Shown here: piece by piece, positions 16,155 through 24,472 of the stretch | How the letters are laid out: each line of letters starts with the position of its first letter | How positions within the stretch are numbered: position 1 is the stretch's first letter | Assembly (NCBI GenBank): GCA_030840675.1 | Contig: JAVEEA010000034.1 | Coordinates: 1-53,857, forward strand | Length of the DNA stretch: 53,857 nucleotides | From: Pyrinomonadaceae bacterium | Lineage (GTDB): Bacteria > Acidobacteriota > Blastocatellia > Pyrinomonadales > Pyrinomonadaceae | Direction: 5' to 3' | Translations under genes and position numbers: made by a program | Notes under the pieces: model-generated | Told to the model about the DNA's origin: nothing | Database searches by the model: none | The model's input: only the letters and a program-made list of their open reading frames with translations

Positions 16155-17266
16155 TTGCCGGTTACGATCCTTTCGATGCGTTGAACAGTCGTCTGTTTCA
16201 AACAACTCCCCTCGCGCAAGCACGTCTGCCGCGTTTGCTCTGGACTCAACTGAGCAAGCGCTCCCCGGTCAACTTGCGCCGAGTCGCCTTGATACCGCCG
16301 CAACGAAATGCCAAAGGGGTCGCCCTGTTCGCGTTAGCGTCCCTCGCAAACTTTCGTCAGCGGCAAACTGCCGAGTCGGAAACTGAAGCGCGCGCGCTGC
16401 TGGCTGACTTATGGGCCATGCGAGTTTCGGGATACCACGGGGCCGCCTGGGGCTACAACTTCCCGTGGCAGAGTCGCAACTTCTTTGCGCCGCGGGGGAC
16501 GCCCATGATCGTGCCTACGGCCTTTGCCGCGCGCGCCTTGCTCGCTGCTCACGAAATCTTTGGCGATGATCGTTATCTGCAGATGGCCCAGAGCAGTTGT
16601 GATTTCATCTTGCGGGATTTGAACCGTACTATCTCCACAGACGAAGAGCTCTGTTTTAGTTATTCGCCACTCGACACGACGAAGATTTTCAACGCGAGCT
16701 TGCTCGCCGCTGAAACGCTGGCGACGGTAGGGCGAGTCACTGGTCAAGCTGAGTTTGGTGAACTCGCGATGCGTGCTGCAAGGTTTGTCATACGCAGACA
16801 GAATGCTGACGGCTCTTGGACTTACGGCGTCGCACCGGGGCAGCAATGGGTAGACAATTTTCACACGGCGTACGTTTTGCTCTCGCTCTTTCGGATCATG
16901 AAGTCTGTGCCAGAGACGCAGCCTGACATTGAAGCGGCGCTACGACGTGGTTACGAGTTTTGGCGTGAGCGCTTCTTTCTTGCGGACGGGTGGCCGAAAT
17001 ACTACCATGACCACCTTTATCCGGCAGATGCGCACGCGGCCGCGACCGCAATCGTTACTCTTCAGGAGTTACAGGAATTGGATGGAGGCGCGCAGCCATT
17101 CGCGAGAACGGTAGCGGACTGGACCATTCGCAATCTGCGCGACTCCCGGGGGTTCTTTTATTATCAGCGCCGGCGATTTTATCGCGCGCGCACGCCCTAC
17201 ATGCGCTGGACGCAAGCCTGGATGCTGTACGCGCTGGGAACTCTGCTGGCGGAGCAGGATTCGTAA
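16094..17266 (+). CDS. Polysaccharide-locus protein with predicted alpha/alpha-barrel fold
   Basis: 390 aa, soluble, mostly alpha-helical. Repeated helix pairs with Trp- and Gly-rich loops (GYHGAAWGYNFPWQSRN, NADGSWTYGVAPGQQWVDNFHTAY, DGWPKYYHDHLYPAD, YMRWTQAWMLYAL) resemble six-hairpin glycosidase, epimerase or lyase-like toroids. Conserved aromatic and acidic residues in those loops suggest a carbohydrate site, but no catalytic residue can be assigned. No signal peptide, so it acts in the cytosol if unprocessed. The start ATG lies in the duplicated block and an identical orphan start sits 206 nt upstream. A GCAAACT hairpin follows the stop directly. Confidence 0.8.
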   Translation: MQPTLEHSFETLFDWCRRHDFAGYDPFDALNSRLFQTTPLAQARLPRLLWTQLSKRSPVNLRRVALIPPQRNAKGVALFALASLANFRQRQTAESETEARALLADLWAMRVSGYHGAAWGYNFPWQSRNFFAPRGTPMIVPTAFAARALLAAHEIFGDDRYLQMAQSSCDFILRDLNRTISTDEELCFSYSPLDTTKIFNASLLAAETLATVGRVTGQAEFGELAMRAARFVIRRQNADGSWTYGVAPGQQWVDNFHTAYVLLSLFRIMKSVPETQPDIEAALRRGYEFWRERFFLADGWPKYYHDHLYPADAHAAATAIVTLQELQELDGGAQPFARTVADWTIRNLRDSRGFFYYQRRRFYRARTPYMRWTQAWMLYALGTLLAEQDS

Positions 17267-17382
17267 AGCAAACTGTTAGTTTGCGTTTGCGCGTTGGGCA
17301 GAGATAGAACGTTTGAAGTTCAAGCTTTATTAACTTGCTGCTTCGAGAAAGAGATGAGAAGCAAACTAACAGTCTGCTTTAC
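17263..17382. repeat. GCAAACT-type inverted repeat pair
   Basis: GTAAAGCAAACTGTTAGTTTGC at 17263-17284 (stem GCAAACT/AGTTTGC, loop GTT) and its near reverse complement at 17361-17382 (GCAAACT-AAC-AGTCTGCTTTAC). Each half is itself a hairpin and the pair forms a larger inverted repeat about 120 nt long. It overlaps the stop codon of the upstream gene. Confidence 0.8.
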
Positions 17383-17394
17383 GAGCAAAGAGAA

Positions 17395-17895
17395 ATGCCG
17401 ATTGCACCCGATGTTTCGTTAGGAGAAAACGCAGTGGTCTTCCAGCCGGACCTGGTAAACCTCTACGGGTGCAGTATTGGTGCTGACACCAAGATTGGCG
17501 CGTTTGTCGAAATTCAGAAGAATGCGGCGGTCGGGGCGCGTTGCAAGATTTCGTCGCATACGTTCATCTGTGAAGGTGTCACTATCGAAGACGAAGTTTT
17601 CGTTGGACACGGCGTGATGTTCACCAACGATCTTTATCCCCGGGCAGTTAACGCAGACGGTTCACTGCAAACCGAAGCCGACTGGCGCGTGATTGCAACG
17701 CGCGTGAGGCGTGGGGTGTCGATCGGCAGCAACGCGACCATCATTGCCGGCGTTACCATTGGCGAAGCAGCGCTCATCGGCGCCGGAGCAGTGGTGACGG
17801 CGGACGTAGCCGATTATGCGATTGTCGCCGGCGTCCCGGCGCGCGTCATCGGCGACGTGAGGAACCGACTCAAACCAAGCCTGGATTTCGCATGA
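17395..17895 (+). CDS. Left-handed beta-helix N-acetyltransferase, WbpD/WlbB-like
   Basis: 166 aa built of hexapeptide repeats (IGADTKIGAFVEIQKNAAVG, ISSHTFICEGVTI, IGSNATIIAGVTIGEAALIGAGAVV, AGVPARVIG), the trimeric LbetaH acyltransferase fold. The D/N-D-LYPRAVNADG loop after HGVMFTND is characteristic of WbpD-type enzymes that acetylate the 3-amino group of UDP-2-acetamido-3-amino-2,3-dideoxyglucuronate. The upstream 20 codons of open frame are repeat sequence, so ATG 17395 is taken as start. Overlaps the next gene by 4 nt (ATGA), indicating translational coupling. Confidence 0.9.
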   Translation: MPIAPDVSLGENAVVFQPDLVNLYGCSIGADTKIGAFVEIQKNAAVGARCKISSHTFICEGVTIEDEVFVGHGVMFTNDLYPRAVNADGSLQTEADWRVIATRVRRGVSIGSNATIIAGVTIGEAALIGAGAVVTADVADYAIVAGVPARVIGDVRNRLKPSLDFA

Positions 17896-18908
17896 TCAAG
17901 ATTGCAGTTATCGGCTACGGATACTGGGGCCCAAACCTGGTGCGCAACTTTATGGAAGCGCCAGGCTCGACGGTAGTGGCGGTCTGCGATTTGCGCCCGG
18001 AGCGACTCACGTCTTTGAGTGTGCGCTATCCGACAATCACCACTACCACCGACTGCAACCAGCTGTTTGCCAATCCGGACGTGGACGCGATTGTAGTCGC
18101 CACGCCGGTGTCCTCTCACTTTGAGCTGGCCATGGCCGCGCTTAGGGCCGACAAGCACGTGCTGATTGAAAAACCGATCGCCGCCAATGCCGAACAGGCG
18201 CTGGAGTTGATTGCGGAGGCAGCTAACCGGAAACGCATGCTGATGGTTGACCACACTTTCGTTTATACGAGCGCCGTCAGAAAGATTCGCGAACTCATCA
18301 CCGCTAATGCGCTTGGCGATATCTACTATTACGACGCGGTACGCGTTAACCTGGGTTTATTTCAACACGACGTGAACGTGATTTGGGACCTGGCCATTCA
18401 CGATCTTTCAATTATGGATTACGTGCTGCCGGCAAAGGCGACCGCCGTTTCGGCCACCGGCATCAGCCACATACCGGGACAGCCCGAAAACGTGGCCTAC
18501 ATCACGCTCTTCTTTGACAATCCGCAGATTGCCCATGTTCACGTAAACTGGCTGACGCCGGTGAAGGTCAGGCACACTCTGATTGGCGGCAGCGAGAAGA
18601 TGATCCTTTACGATGATCTGGAACCGAGCGAAAAGGTCAAGATTTACGACAAGGGCGTCACCCTTTCGCAGAGTGCGGAAGCTGTTTACGAGATGCTCGT
18701 GAGTTATCGCTCCGGCGACATGTGGGCGCCGCGACTTGACGCAACTGAAGCGTTGCAGACCGAAGCGCTTCACTTTATTGACTGCATCGAAAATGATAAG
18801 CAACCCGAGACCGACGGCCAGGCTGGTTTGCGACTCGTGCGAATAGTGGAAGCAGCGGAAAAATCTTTGCGGGCGCGCGGGCAACTGGTTGAGATTAACT
18901 TAGAGTAA
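17892..18908 (+). CDS. Gfo/Idh/MocA sugar dehydrogenase, WbpB/WlbA-like
   Basis: 338 aa. Rossmann nucleotide-binding start IKIAVIGYGYWGPNLVRNF, the EKPIAANAEQA motif with its catalytic-site Lys-Pro, and the C-terminal oxidoreductase domain with IHDLSIMDY. In WbpB/WlbA this NAD enzyme oxidises C3 of UDP-N-acetylglucosaminuronate. Coupled by a 4-nt overlap to the WbpD-like gene and followed 34 nt later by the WbpE-like aminotransferase, giving the three-enzyme order for UDP-2,3-diacetamido-uronate synthesis. The first enzyme of that pathway, UDP-GlcNAc 6-dehydrogenase (WbpA), is not in the window. Confidence 0.9.
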   Translation: MIKIAVIGYGYWGPNLVRNFMEAPGSTVVAVCDLRPERLTSLSVRYPTITTTTDCNQLFANPDVDAIVVATPVSSHFELAMAALRADKHVLIEKPIAANAEQALELIAEAANRKRMLMVDHTFVYTSAVRKIRELITANALGDIYYYDAVRVNLGLFQHDVNVIWDLAIHDLSIMDYVLPAKATAVSATGISHIPGQPENVAYITLFFDNPQIAHVHVNWLTPVKVRHTLIGGSEKMILYDDLEPSEKVKIYDKGVTLSQSAEAVYEMLVSYRSGDMWAPRLDATEALQTEALHFIDCIENDKQPETDGQAGLRLVRIVEAAEKSLRARGQLVEINLE

Positions 18909-18942
18909 CTTTGCCGGAAGGCAGTGCCAGACACACACGACG

Positions 18943-20061
18943 ATGATTCCTTTAGTAGATCTTAAAAGCCAATACCTCAGCATCAAGGACGAGATTGATA
19001 GCGCCATCGCCGGTGTTGTTGAGAGCTGCCAGTTTATTCTGGGTGAACAGGTTGAAAAGTTCGAAACGAATTTTGCGGATTACTGTCAGGCGAAATTTGC
19101 CCTCGGCGTGAATTCGGGCACCAGCGCTTTGCATCTCGCGCTGCTGGCGGCTGGCGTTGGACCAGGCGATGAAGTGATCACGGCGAGTTACACGTTTGTC
19201 GCCACTGTCGCGGCGATCTGTTACACGGGCGCGACGCCGGTATTAGTTGATATCGATCCGCTAACCTGCAATGTCGATCCGCGGAAAATCGCAGCCGCGA
19301 TCACACCGCGCACGAAGGTCCTCATGCCCGTGCATCTCTACGGTCGTTGCGCCGACATGGACCCGATTAGCGAACTCGCACGCAAGCACAGGCTCGTTTT
19401 GATCGAAGACGCCGCGCAGGCCCACGGCGCGGAGTACCAGGGCCGGCGCGCGGGCAGCATGGGCGATCTCGCTTGCTTTAGTTTCTATCCGGGGAAGAAT
19501 CTCGGCGCCTATGGCGAGGCGGGCGCAGTCGTAACCAACAACGAAGCGTACGTCGCGGTAATGAAACAACTGCGCGACCAGGGTCAGAGCGAAAAATATC
19601 TGCACCAGCGGATTGGTTACAACTATCGCATGGAGGCGATTCAGGGAGCGGTTTTGGGCGTGAAGCTAAAACATCTCGACGACTGGAACGCCGCCCGCCG
19701 CCGTCATGCCGCAACCTATTCGCGTGAACTCGCCGCTAGCGGAGTGCGTCTGTTGATTGAGCCGGCTGGCGACAAGTCGGTCCATCATGTCTATCCACTG
19801 TTTACTGAACAGCGCGATGAATTGCGTGAACGTTTGCACGCCGCGGGCATCAGCACGGGAATACACTATCCCATTCCCGTTCACCTGCAACCGGGTTTCC
19901 GCGGGCTCGGATACCACGCCGGCGACTTGCCGCATACCGAGCGGGCTTGCCGCGAAGTTTTATCGCTGCCGCTGTACCCTGAACTCGGTGACGAAACGGT
20001 TTTGGAGATTGCCGCTTCGGTGCGAAAGTTTTGCGAACAGCCGGTTGCGGTCCATAGCTAG
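18943..20061 (+). CDS. DegT/DnrJ/EryC1 sugar aminotransferase, WbpE/WlbC-like
   Basis: 372-aa PLP enzyme. Landmarks: VNSGTSALHLAL (phosphate cup), PGDEVITASYTFVAT, LIEDAAQAHGAEYQG (Asp that contacts the pyridine ring), and K185 in FSFYPGKNLGAYGEAG, the Schiff-base lysine. Transfers an amino group from glutamate to a 3-keto nucleotide sugar. Context with WbpB-like and WbpD-like genes points to UDP-3-keto-GlcNAcA as substrate; this is inferred, and other 3- or 4-keto sugars are possible. Cytosolic. Confidence 0.92.
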   Translation: MIPLVDLKSQYLSIKDEIDSAIAGVVESCQFILGEQVEKFETNFADYCQAKFALGVNSGTSALHLALLAAGVGPGDEVITASYTFVATVAAICYTGATPVLVDIDPLTCNVDPRKIAAAITPRTKVLMPVHLYGRCADMDPISELARKHRLVLIEDAAQAHGAEYQGRRAGSMGDLACFSFYPGKNLGAYGEAGAVVTNNEAYVAVMKQLRDQGQSEKYLHQRIGYNYRMEAIQGAVLGVKLKHLDDWNAARRRHAATYSRELAASGVRLLIEPAGDKSVHHVYPLFTEQRDELRERLHAAGISTGIHYPIPVHLQPGFRGLGYHAGDLPHTERACREVLSLPLYPELGDETVLEIAASVRKFCEQPVAVHS

Positions 20062-20125
20062 TCATCGCTTAACATGGGAGCGCATGACGTTTGGGTCTGC
20101 TGGTTCGGAAGCTTACCCGCTCATT

Positions 20126-20150
20126 ACAGGCAGAATGCCTACGCTCCCAG
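20126..20150 (-). repeat. REP-like hairpin, GGAG head (copy C)
   Basis: On the minus strand CTGGGAGCGT is followed by AGGCA-TTC-TGCCT. Same head and hairpin arrangement as the other REP-like copies, different stem. It is translated in the open frame upstream of the DUF354 gene (residues SLQAECLRSQ), which shows that extension is not real protein. A related GGGAGCGCA half-site lies at 20076. Confidence 0.7.
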
Positions 20151-20183
20151 GCCGCCTGGTCTCGTTCCGCCGTTGGTTTCTCA

Positions 20184-21203
20184 ATGCGAATTTGGATTGA
20201 CTTGGCAAACTCGCCCCACGTGCCTTTGTTCCGTTCGCTCGCCCATGAATTTGTTCGCCGCGACCACGAAGTCTTGATCACCGCGCGTGCGTTTGCCGAA
20301 ACAGTTCCTCTGGCCGAAGCTGCCGGGCTGGCTCCTGAAATAATCGGGGCGCACGGCGGTGGCAAACTTTCGGGAAAAGCCGGAAACCTCGTCGGACGCG
20401 CACTGGCATTGGCCCGTTGGGCGCGCGGCCGCGGTTGCGATCTGGCGGTCAGTCATAATTCCTATTCTCAAATCCTGGCGGCGCGCGCGCTTTCGTTAAA
20501 GTGCGTGACGCTGATGGACTATGAGCACCAGCCCGCAAATCACCTGGCGTTTCGGCTCGCATCACGCATCATTGTCCCGGCTACGTTCCCGGAGTCTGCG
20601 CTAGTTCGCTTTGGTGCGGCAGCGGCGAAGGTGCGTCGCTACCACGGCACGAAAGAAGATGTTTACCTTGCGACCTTTCAAAGCGATCCTGAATTTAGAA
20701 AACTTCTGAGTTCATTTGGGATCGTGGAGGGCGATGTGCTGGTGACGGTTCGACCGCCGGCGAGCGAGGCGCTTTATCATCGATTCGAGAATGAATTGTT
20801 TGATCAACTCCTTCAACGTCTTACCGCTACGCCGGCTGTAAGAGTGGTGCTGTTGCCGCGCAATGACGCGCAACGTCGCACCTACAGCGCGCGCGCGAAT
20901 GCCAGATTCATTGTGCCGGAGGTGGCGCTCGACGGTAGTAACTTGGTCGCCCACAGCGATTTGATTGTCAGCGCCGGCGGCACGATGAATCGCGAAGCCG
21001 CGGCCTTGGGAATTCCCGCGGCGTCGATTTACCAGGGCGAGTGGGCGGCGCTCGACGAAATGTTGGTCAGCGAAGGACGGCTGCGCCGGATAGCAACGCC
21101 GGCGGATGTGTTAGCGTTGCCGCTGCGGAAGAAGTCGCCGGCAAAGGTGCGCGGTGCCATCAAGGTGGCTGGTGAAGTCGCGGATCTAATACTCGAGGCT
21201 TGA
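20184..21203 (+). CDS. DUF354-family protein (GT-B-like)
   Basis: 339 aa. N-terminal MRIWIDLANSPHVPLFRSLAHE and the RGHEVLITARAF-type strand define DUF354, a family resembling UDP-GlcNAc 2-epimerase/MurG GT-B proteins. Two Rossmann-like halves follow, with SHNSYSQILAARAL in the middle and the C-terminal donor-site segment HSDLIVSAGGTMNREAAALG. It probably binds a nucleotide sugar; whether it is an epimerase or transferase is unknown. Start ATG 20184 is chosen because the upstream frame crosses a REP-like repeat and lacks conservation; no SD seen. Confidence 0.85.
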   Translation: MRIWIDLANSPHVPLFRSLAHEFVRRDHEVLITARAFAETVPLAEAAGLAPEIIGAHGGGKLSGKAGNLVGRALALARWARGRGCDLAVSHNSYSQILAARALSLKCVTLMDYEHQPANHLAFRLASRIIVPATFPESALVRFGAAAAKVRRYHGTKEDVYLATFQSDPEFRKLLSSFGIVEGDVLVTVRPPASEALYHRFENELFDQLLQRLTATPAVRVVLLPRNDAQRRTYSARANARFIVPEVALDGSNLVAHSDLIVSAGGTMNREAAALGIPAASIYQGEWAALDEMLVSEGRLRRIATPADVLALPLRKKSPAKVRGAIKVAGEVADLILEA

Positions 21204-21318
21204 AGTTTTGTTATTCTATCCGGCGAACAACGCGAGGGAGTGGATCGGGTTCAACGATTAGTCTTGGCATTCTGTCAGCAACGTAACTCTTCTGACCGTT
21301 TCGCTGACTTGCAACTTC

Positions 21319-22869
21319 GTGAGACTGGAAAAAATCAAAAGCCCTGCGGTTGAAGCGCGCGTGGTGCGCGCACCTTCACGCGCGCCTCAGTGGCTCATTC
21401 CGGCGATTAAGACTGCGCTGGTCGTGGCAGACATTGCGATTGCGGGTTTGTCGTTTGCCGTCGCGTTTCTACTTCGTCAATCAGGACCGATCTTCGGCCC
21501 AGCCGGCGCCGAGCTTTACGGGTGGAGCCAGAGTTTTGCGCCCTATGGCGCGTTAGTCCTGTTTGTAGTCCTGATTCGGATCTTGTCTCTGCGTTACCAC
21601 GATCTTTATCGCCTGCGCGGTGAGTTCTCGTTCTTCGACGACGGCTTGCGTGTCTTCCAGGCAACCGCTATTGGCTCACTACTCATCGTCGCGGCTGCAT
21701 TCTTATATCGCGGCGGCTTCAACTACCGAGCGTTCTCCTACGCGCGCAGTATTTTCGTGATTGATTTTTTGATCGCGCTTGGAAGTTTTTATTTGCTCCG
21801 CTTATTCGTGCGTAGTGGCCAGACGTTTTTCCGACAGCGCGGCATTAACCTGATCCCGACGTTGGTTGTTGGTCGTGGGCCGGAGGCGGCCTTCTGCATC
21901 AAGGAAATGCGCGAACGGCCTTCGCTCGGTTATCGAGTTATTGGTGCGGTTGATATCGCCGGCTCCGGCGGCAGCCCAACTTACGAAGGGGTGCCGGTCA
22001 TCGGCGACTTGGCGGGACTACCGGAGGCGATACGCGAGTCGGGCGCAAACGAAGTGATCATTGCTGACTCGAACGTGGATGGCGATGCGCTCTTCGACGT
22101 GATGATGCGTTGCGGGAGGCGTCGCGGAGTGGAGTTTCGGATAGCGCCTGGGCTGTTTAATTGTTTGCCCAGTAAGACGGAGGTGGATCAAATTGGCGCC
22201 TTGCCGATGATCAAGCTGTTTCGCGAGCCACTTTCCGACTTCGCGCGCGGAGGCAAACGCCTCTCCGATATCGTCATTGCTTCCCTGAGCCTCGCGCTCC
22301 TTTCACCCTTTTGGCTATTGCTGGCACTGCTGATCAAGTTTGATTCGAGAGGCCCGGTCTTTTACGCGCAGGAACGGGTCGGGATGGACGGACGAATTTT
22401 CCTGGTGTACAAGTTTCGCACCATGCGCATGGATGCCGACAGTGAAATTCATCGGGAGTATCAACGGAAGTTCATTGCGGGCCATGCCGAGGCAAACGTT
22501 GGCGACCCGCAAAAACCCGCCTATAAACTGCGCGACGATCCGCGCATCACCCGTATCGGCCGTTTGCTGCGGCGCTTTAGTCTCGATGAAGTGCCGCAAC
22601 TATTCAACGTGCTGCGTGGGGACATGAGTGTCGTCGGTCCACGGCCCCCGATTCCATACGAGGTGGAAGCTTACGAGTTGCGGCATCGCAAGCGGCTTGA
22701 CATGAAGCCCGGGTTGACTGGTCTCTGGCAGGTCTCCGGCAGAAATCGTTTACCCTTCGAAGAGATGGTTAAGCTGGATCTTTTTTACATCGAAAACTGG
22801 TCACTGCTTTTCGATCTAAAAATTATCCTGCGTACAATGCTCGTCATGTTGCGCGGCGACGGCTACTAA
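21319..22869 (+). CDS. Polyprenyl-phosphate glycosyl-1-phosphate transferase (WbaP type)
   Basis: 516 aa, GTG start. Residues about 25-175 hold four to five membrane helices (TALVVADIAIAGLSFAVAFL and others), then a CoA-binding-like Rossmann segment (LVVGRGPEAAFC...), then the C-terminal bacterial sugar transferase domain from about 310: SRGPVFYAQERVGMDGR, YKFRTMRMDAD, LRRFSLDEVPQLFNVLRGDM and VGPRPP. This enzyme loads the first sugar phosphate onto undecaprenyl phosphate, the priming step of the repeat unit. Its presence marks a Wzy-dependent pathway. No flippase or chain-length regulator is in the window. Confidence 0.95.
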   Translation: MRLEKIKSPAVEARVVRAPSRAPQWLIPAIKTALVVADIAIAGLSFAVAFLLRQSGPIFGPAGAELYGWSQSFAPYGALVLFVVLIRILSLRYHDLYRLRGEFSFFDDGLRVFQATAIGSLLIVAAAFLYRGGFNYRAFSYARSIFVIDFLIALGSFYLLRLFVRSGQTFFRQRGINLIPTLVVGRGPEAAFCIKEMRERPSLGYRVIGAVDIAGSGGSPTYEGVPVIGDLAGLPEAIRESGANEVIIADSNVDGDALFDVMMRCGRRRGVEFRIAPGLFNCLPSKTEVDQIGALPMIKLFREPLSDFARGGKRLSDIVIASLSLALLSPFWLLLALLIKFDSRGPVFYAQERVGMDGRIFLVYKFRTMRMDADSEIHREYQRKFIAGHAEANVGDPQKPAYKLRDDPRITRIGRLLRRFSLDEVPQLFNVLRGDMSVVGPRPPIPYEVEAYELRHRKRLDMKPGLTGLWQVSGRNRLPFEEMVKLDLFYIENWSLLFDLKIILRTMLVMLRGDGY

Positions 22870-22969
22870 GAAAAGAATACTGTACTGGTGAGCTGCGCAT
22901 CGTTTGTCTTCCAAGCGGACTCGGTTTCTAGTTGGGCAAACAGGCGGGTTCCTATCCTGAGGCTGCTCC

Positions 22970-24472
22970 GTGATTGACGAGACACACAGTTTGCCCGCGA
23001 AAGTACTTGATGGCGCGATCGTCGCCTTTCTTTTCATATTTGCGGTAGCGGCGCCAAATTCGATTGCCGCAACTCAGAGTGCCTGGTTGATCGGCCTCAC
23101 GTTGTGGTCGGTCAGGTTTGCCTTTAAGCCGCGCCCCAGGGTCTATCGGACACCCATCGACTACCTGGTGCTCGGCTTTTTTATTCTCACCGGAATTTCG
23201 TCGTTCCTTTCGTACGAGCCGATGGTCTCAATCGGTAAACTAAGGGCCGCAAGTCTCTTCACTATTGTTTACCTGTTTGCGGAAAACGTGCCGTCGCTGA
23301 AAGTCGCACGCTGGCTGGCTCTAACACTGATTGCAGCTTGCATGGTCAATGTTTTTTTTACTGCCGGCGAGCGTTTGGTGGGCCGGGCAGTAAAAGTTTC
23401 GGGAGTCCTGGAACAGGGTCCCCTGTATAAAGCCGGCATTCGCGATGGTGATACTTTGCTGGAAGCTGACAAACGGAAGCTTCACGAGCCGCAGGAGTTG
23501 GTGACTGCTCTGTCGCAGGCAGGCAACGAGCCGGTGCGCGTGCTCACTTATCGCCATGAACTGCTTCCCGTCTATGAAGTCGCGCGGGGCAGTCTGTTGT
23601 CCGGCTCGACGCCATTGGAACAACTAGGTATACGCAGTTGGTCGCGAGGACGCGATTGGCGCGCGACGGGTTTCTATGGTCAGTTCATCACTTACGCAGA
23701 AGTGTTGCAACTGGTCATCGCCGTGACGTTGGGATTGTTTGTAAGTCTGCCGATAAAACGCAGCTGGGCCGGCGTCGGACTGGCCCTGGCGTTGGCAGGT
23801 TTTGGTTTCGCATTGTTACTAACCGTTACTCGTGCGTCGTGGTTGGGTGCGCTGGTTTCCACAATGCTAATTCTGCTCTTCGGAGTGCGCCGCCGTACCT
23901 TGATCTTCATCGGGTTGTTGGCGATTCCAGTAATACTTGCCGGACTCTTCGTTCTTCAACAGAAACGCAATGTCGCCTTCATCGATCAAGCCGATCAATC
24001 AACCACCTGGCGCGAAACGGTATGGCGTGAGGGATTCAGTCTGCTCATAAGCAAACCGCGCCATCTTCTAATTGGCGTCGGCATGGATTCAATCAAGCGA
24101 CATTGGCGTGCCTGGGGAATGTTTGAAAACGGTCGCATACCGTGGGGACACATGCATTCAGATTTCCTGCAGCTAGCGCTCGAACGTGGGGTGCCCGCCT
24201 TAATTCTTTGGTTGGCATTTCTCGTCGTTTACGCACGCACCCTATGGCGCTCGTTACGAAGCCGCCAGCAGCGTCATTGGATCGAGGCGGGGATTCTCCT
24301 GGGCGCACTCGGTGGTTTGGCTGGATTCCTGACCTCTGGACTAGTTCACTATAACTGGGGTGATTCAGAAGTGGTGATGATCTTCTACTTCATCATGGGC
24401 TTGGCTTTGGCGGTACGGCGCTTGGCTCCGTCATTCTTTGTCGCTGGGAGTGCGGGCGTCCCGACCGCATGA
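22970..24472 (+). CDS. O-antigen polymerase/ligase-type membrane protein with PDZ-like insert
   Basis: 500 aa, GTG start with TGAGG about 8 nt upstream. About ten hydrophobic helices; the WaaL/Wzy_C-type signature HSDFLQLALERGVPALIL is near residue 395. Between an early helix pair, residues about 138-200 read GVLEQGPLYKAGIRDGDTLLEA...VTALSQAGNEPVRVLT, the Gly-Leu-rich carboxylate-binding pattern of a PDZ domain, lying on the outer side. Wzy/WaaL proteins normally have no PDZ domain. Likely polymerises or ligates the repeat unit. The last residues (AGSAGVPTA) are encoded by a REP-like element, which supplies the stop. Confidence 0.88.
   Translation: MIDETHSLPAKVLDGAIVAFLFIFAVAAPNSIAATQSAWLIGLTLWSVRFAFKPRPRVYRTPIDYLVLGFFILTGISSFLSYEPMVSIGKLRAASLFTIVYLFAENVPSLKVARWLALTLIAACMVNVFFTAGERLVGRAVKVSGVLEQGPLYKAGIRDGDTLLEADKRKLHEPQELVTALSQAGNEPVRVLTYRHELLPVYEVARGSLLSGSTPLEQLGIRSWSRGRDWRATGFYGQFITYAEVLQLVIAVTLGLFVSLPIKRSWAGVGLALALAGFGFALLLTVTRASWLGALVSTMLILLFGVRRRTLIFIGLLAIPVILAGLFVLQQKRNVAFIDQADQSTTWRETVWREGFSLLISKPRHLLIGVGMDSIKRHWRAWGMFENGRIPWGHMHSDFLQLALERGVPALILWLAFLVVYARTLWRSLRSRQQRHWIEAGILLGALGGLAGFLTSGLVHYNWGDSEVVMIFYFIMGLALAVRRLAPSFFVAGSAGVPTA
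24443..24470 (+). repeat. REP-like hairpin, GGAG head (copy D), overlapping a gene end
   Basis: GCTGGGAG then TGCGGGCG-TCC-CGACCGCA (one mismatch). It lies inside the 3' end of the polymerase gene, encodes its last residues, and the TGA right after the repeat is the stop codon. Confidence 0.75.
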
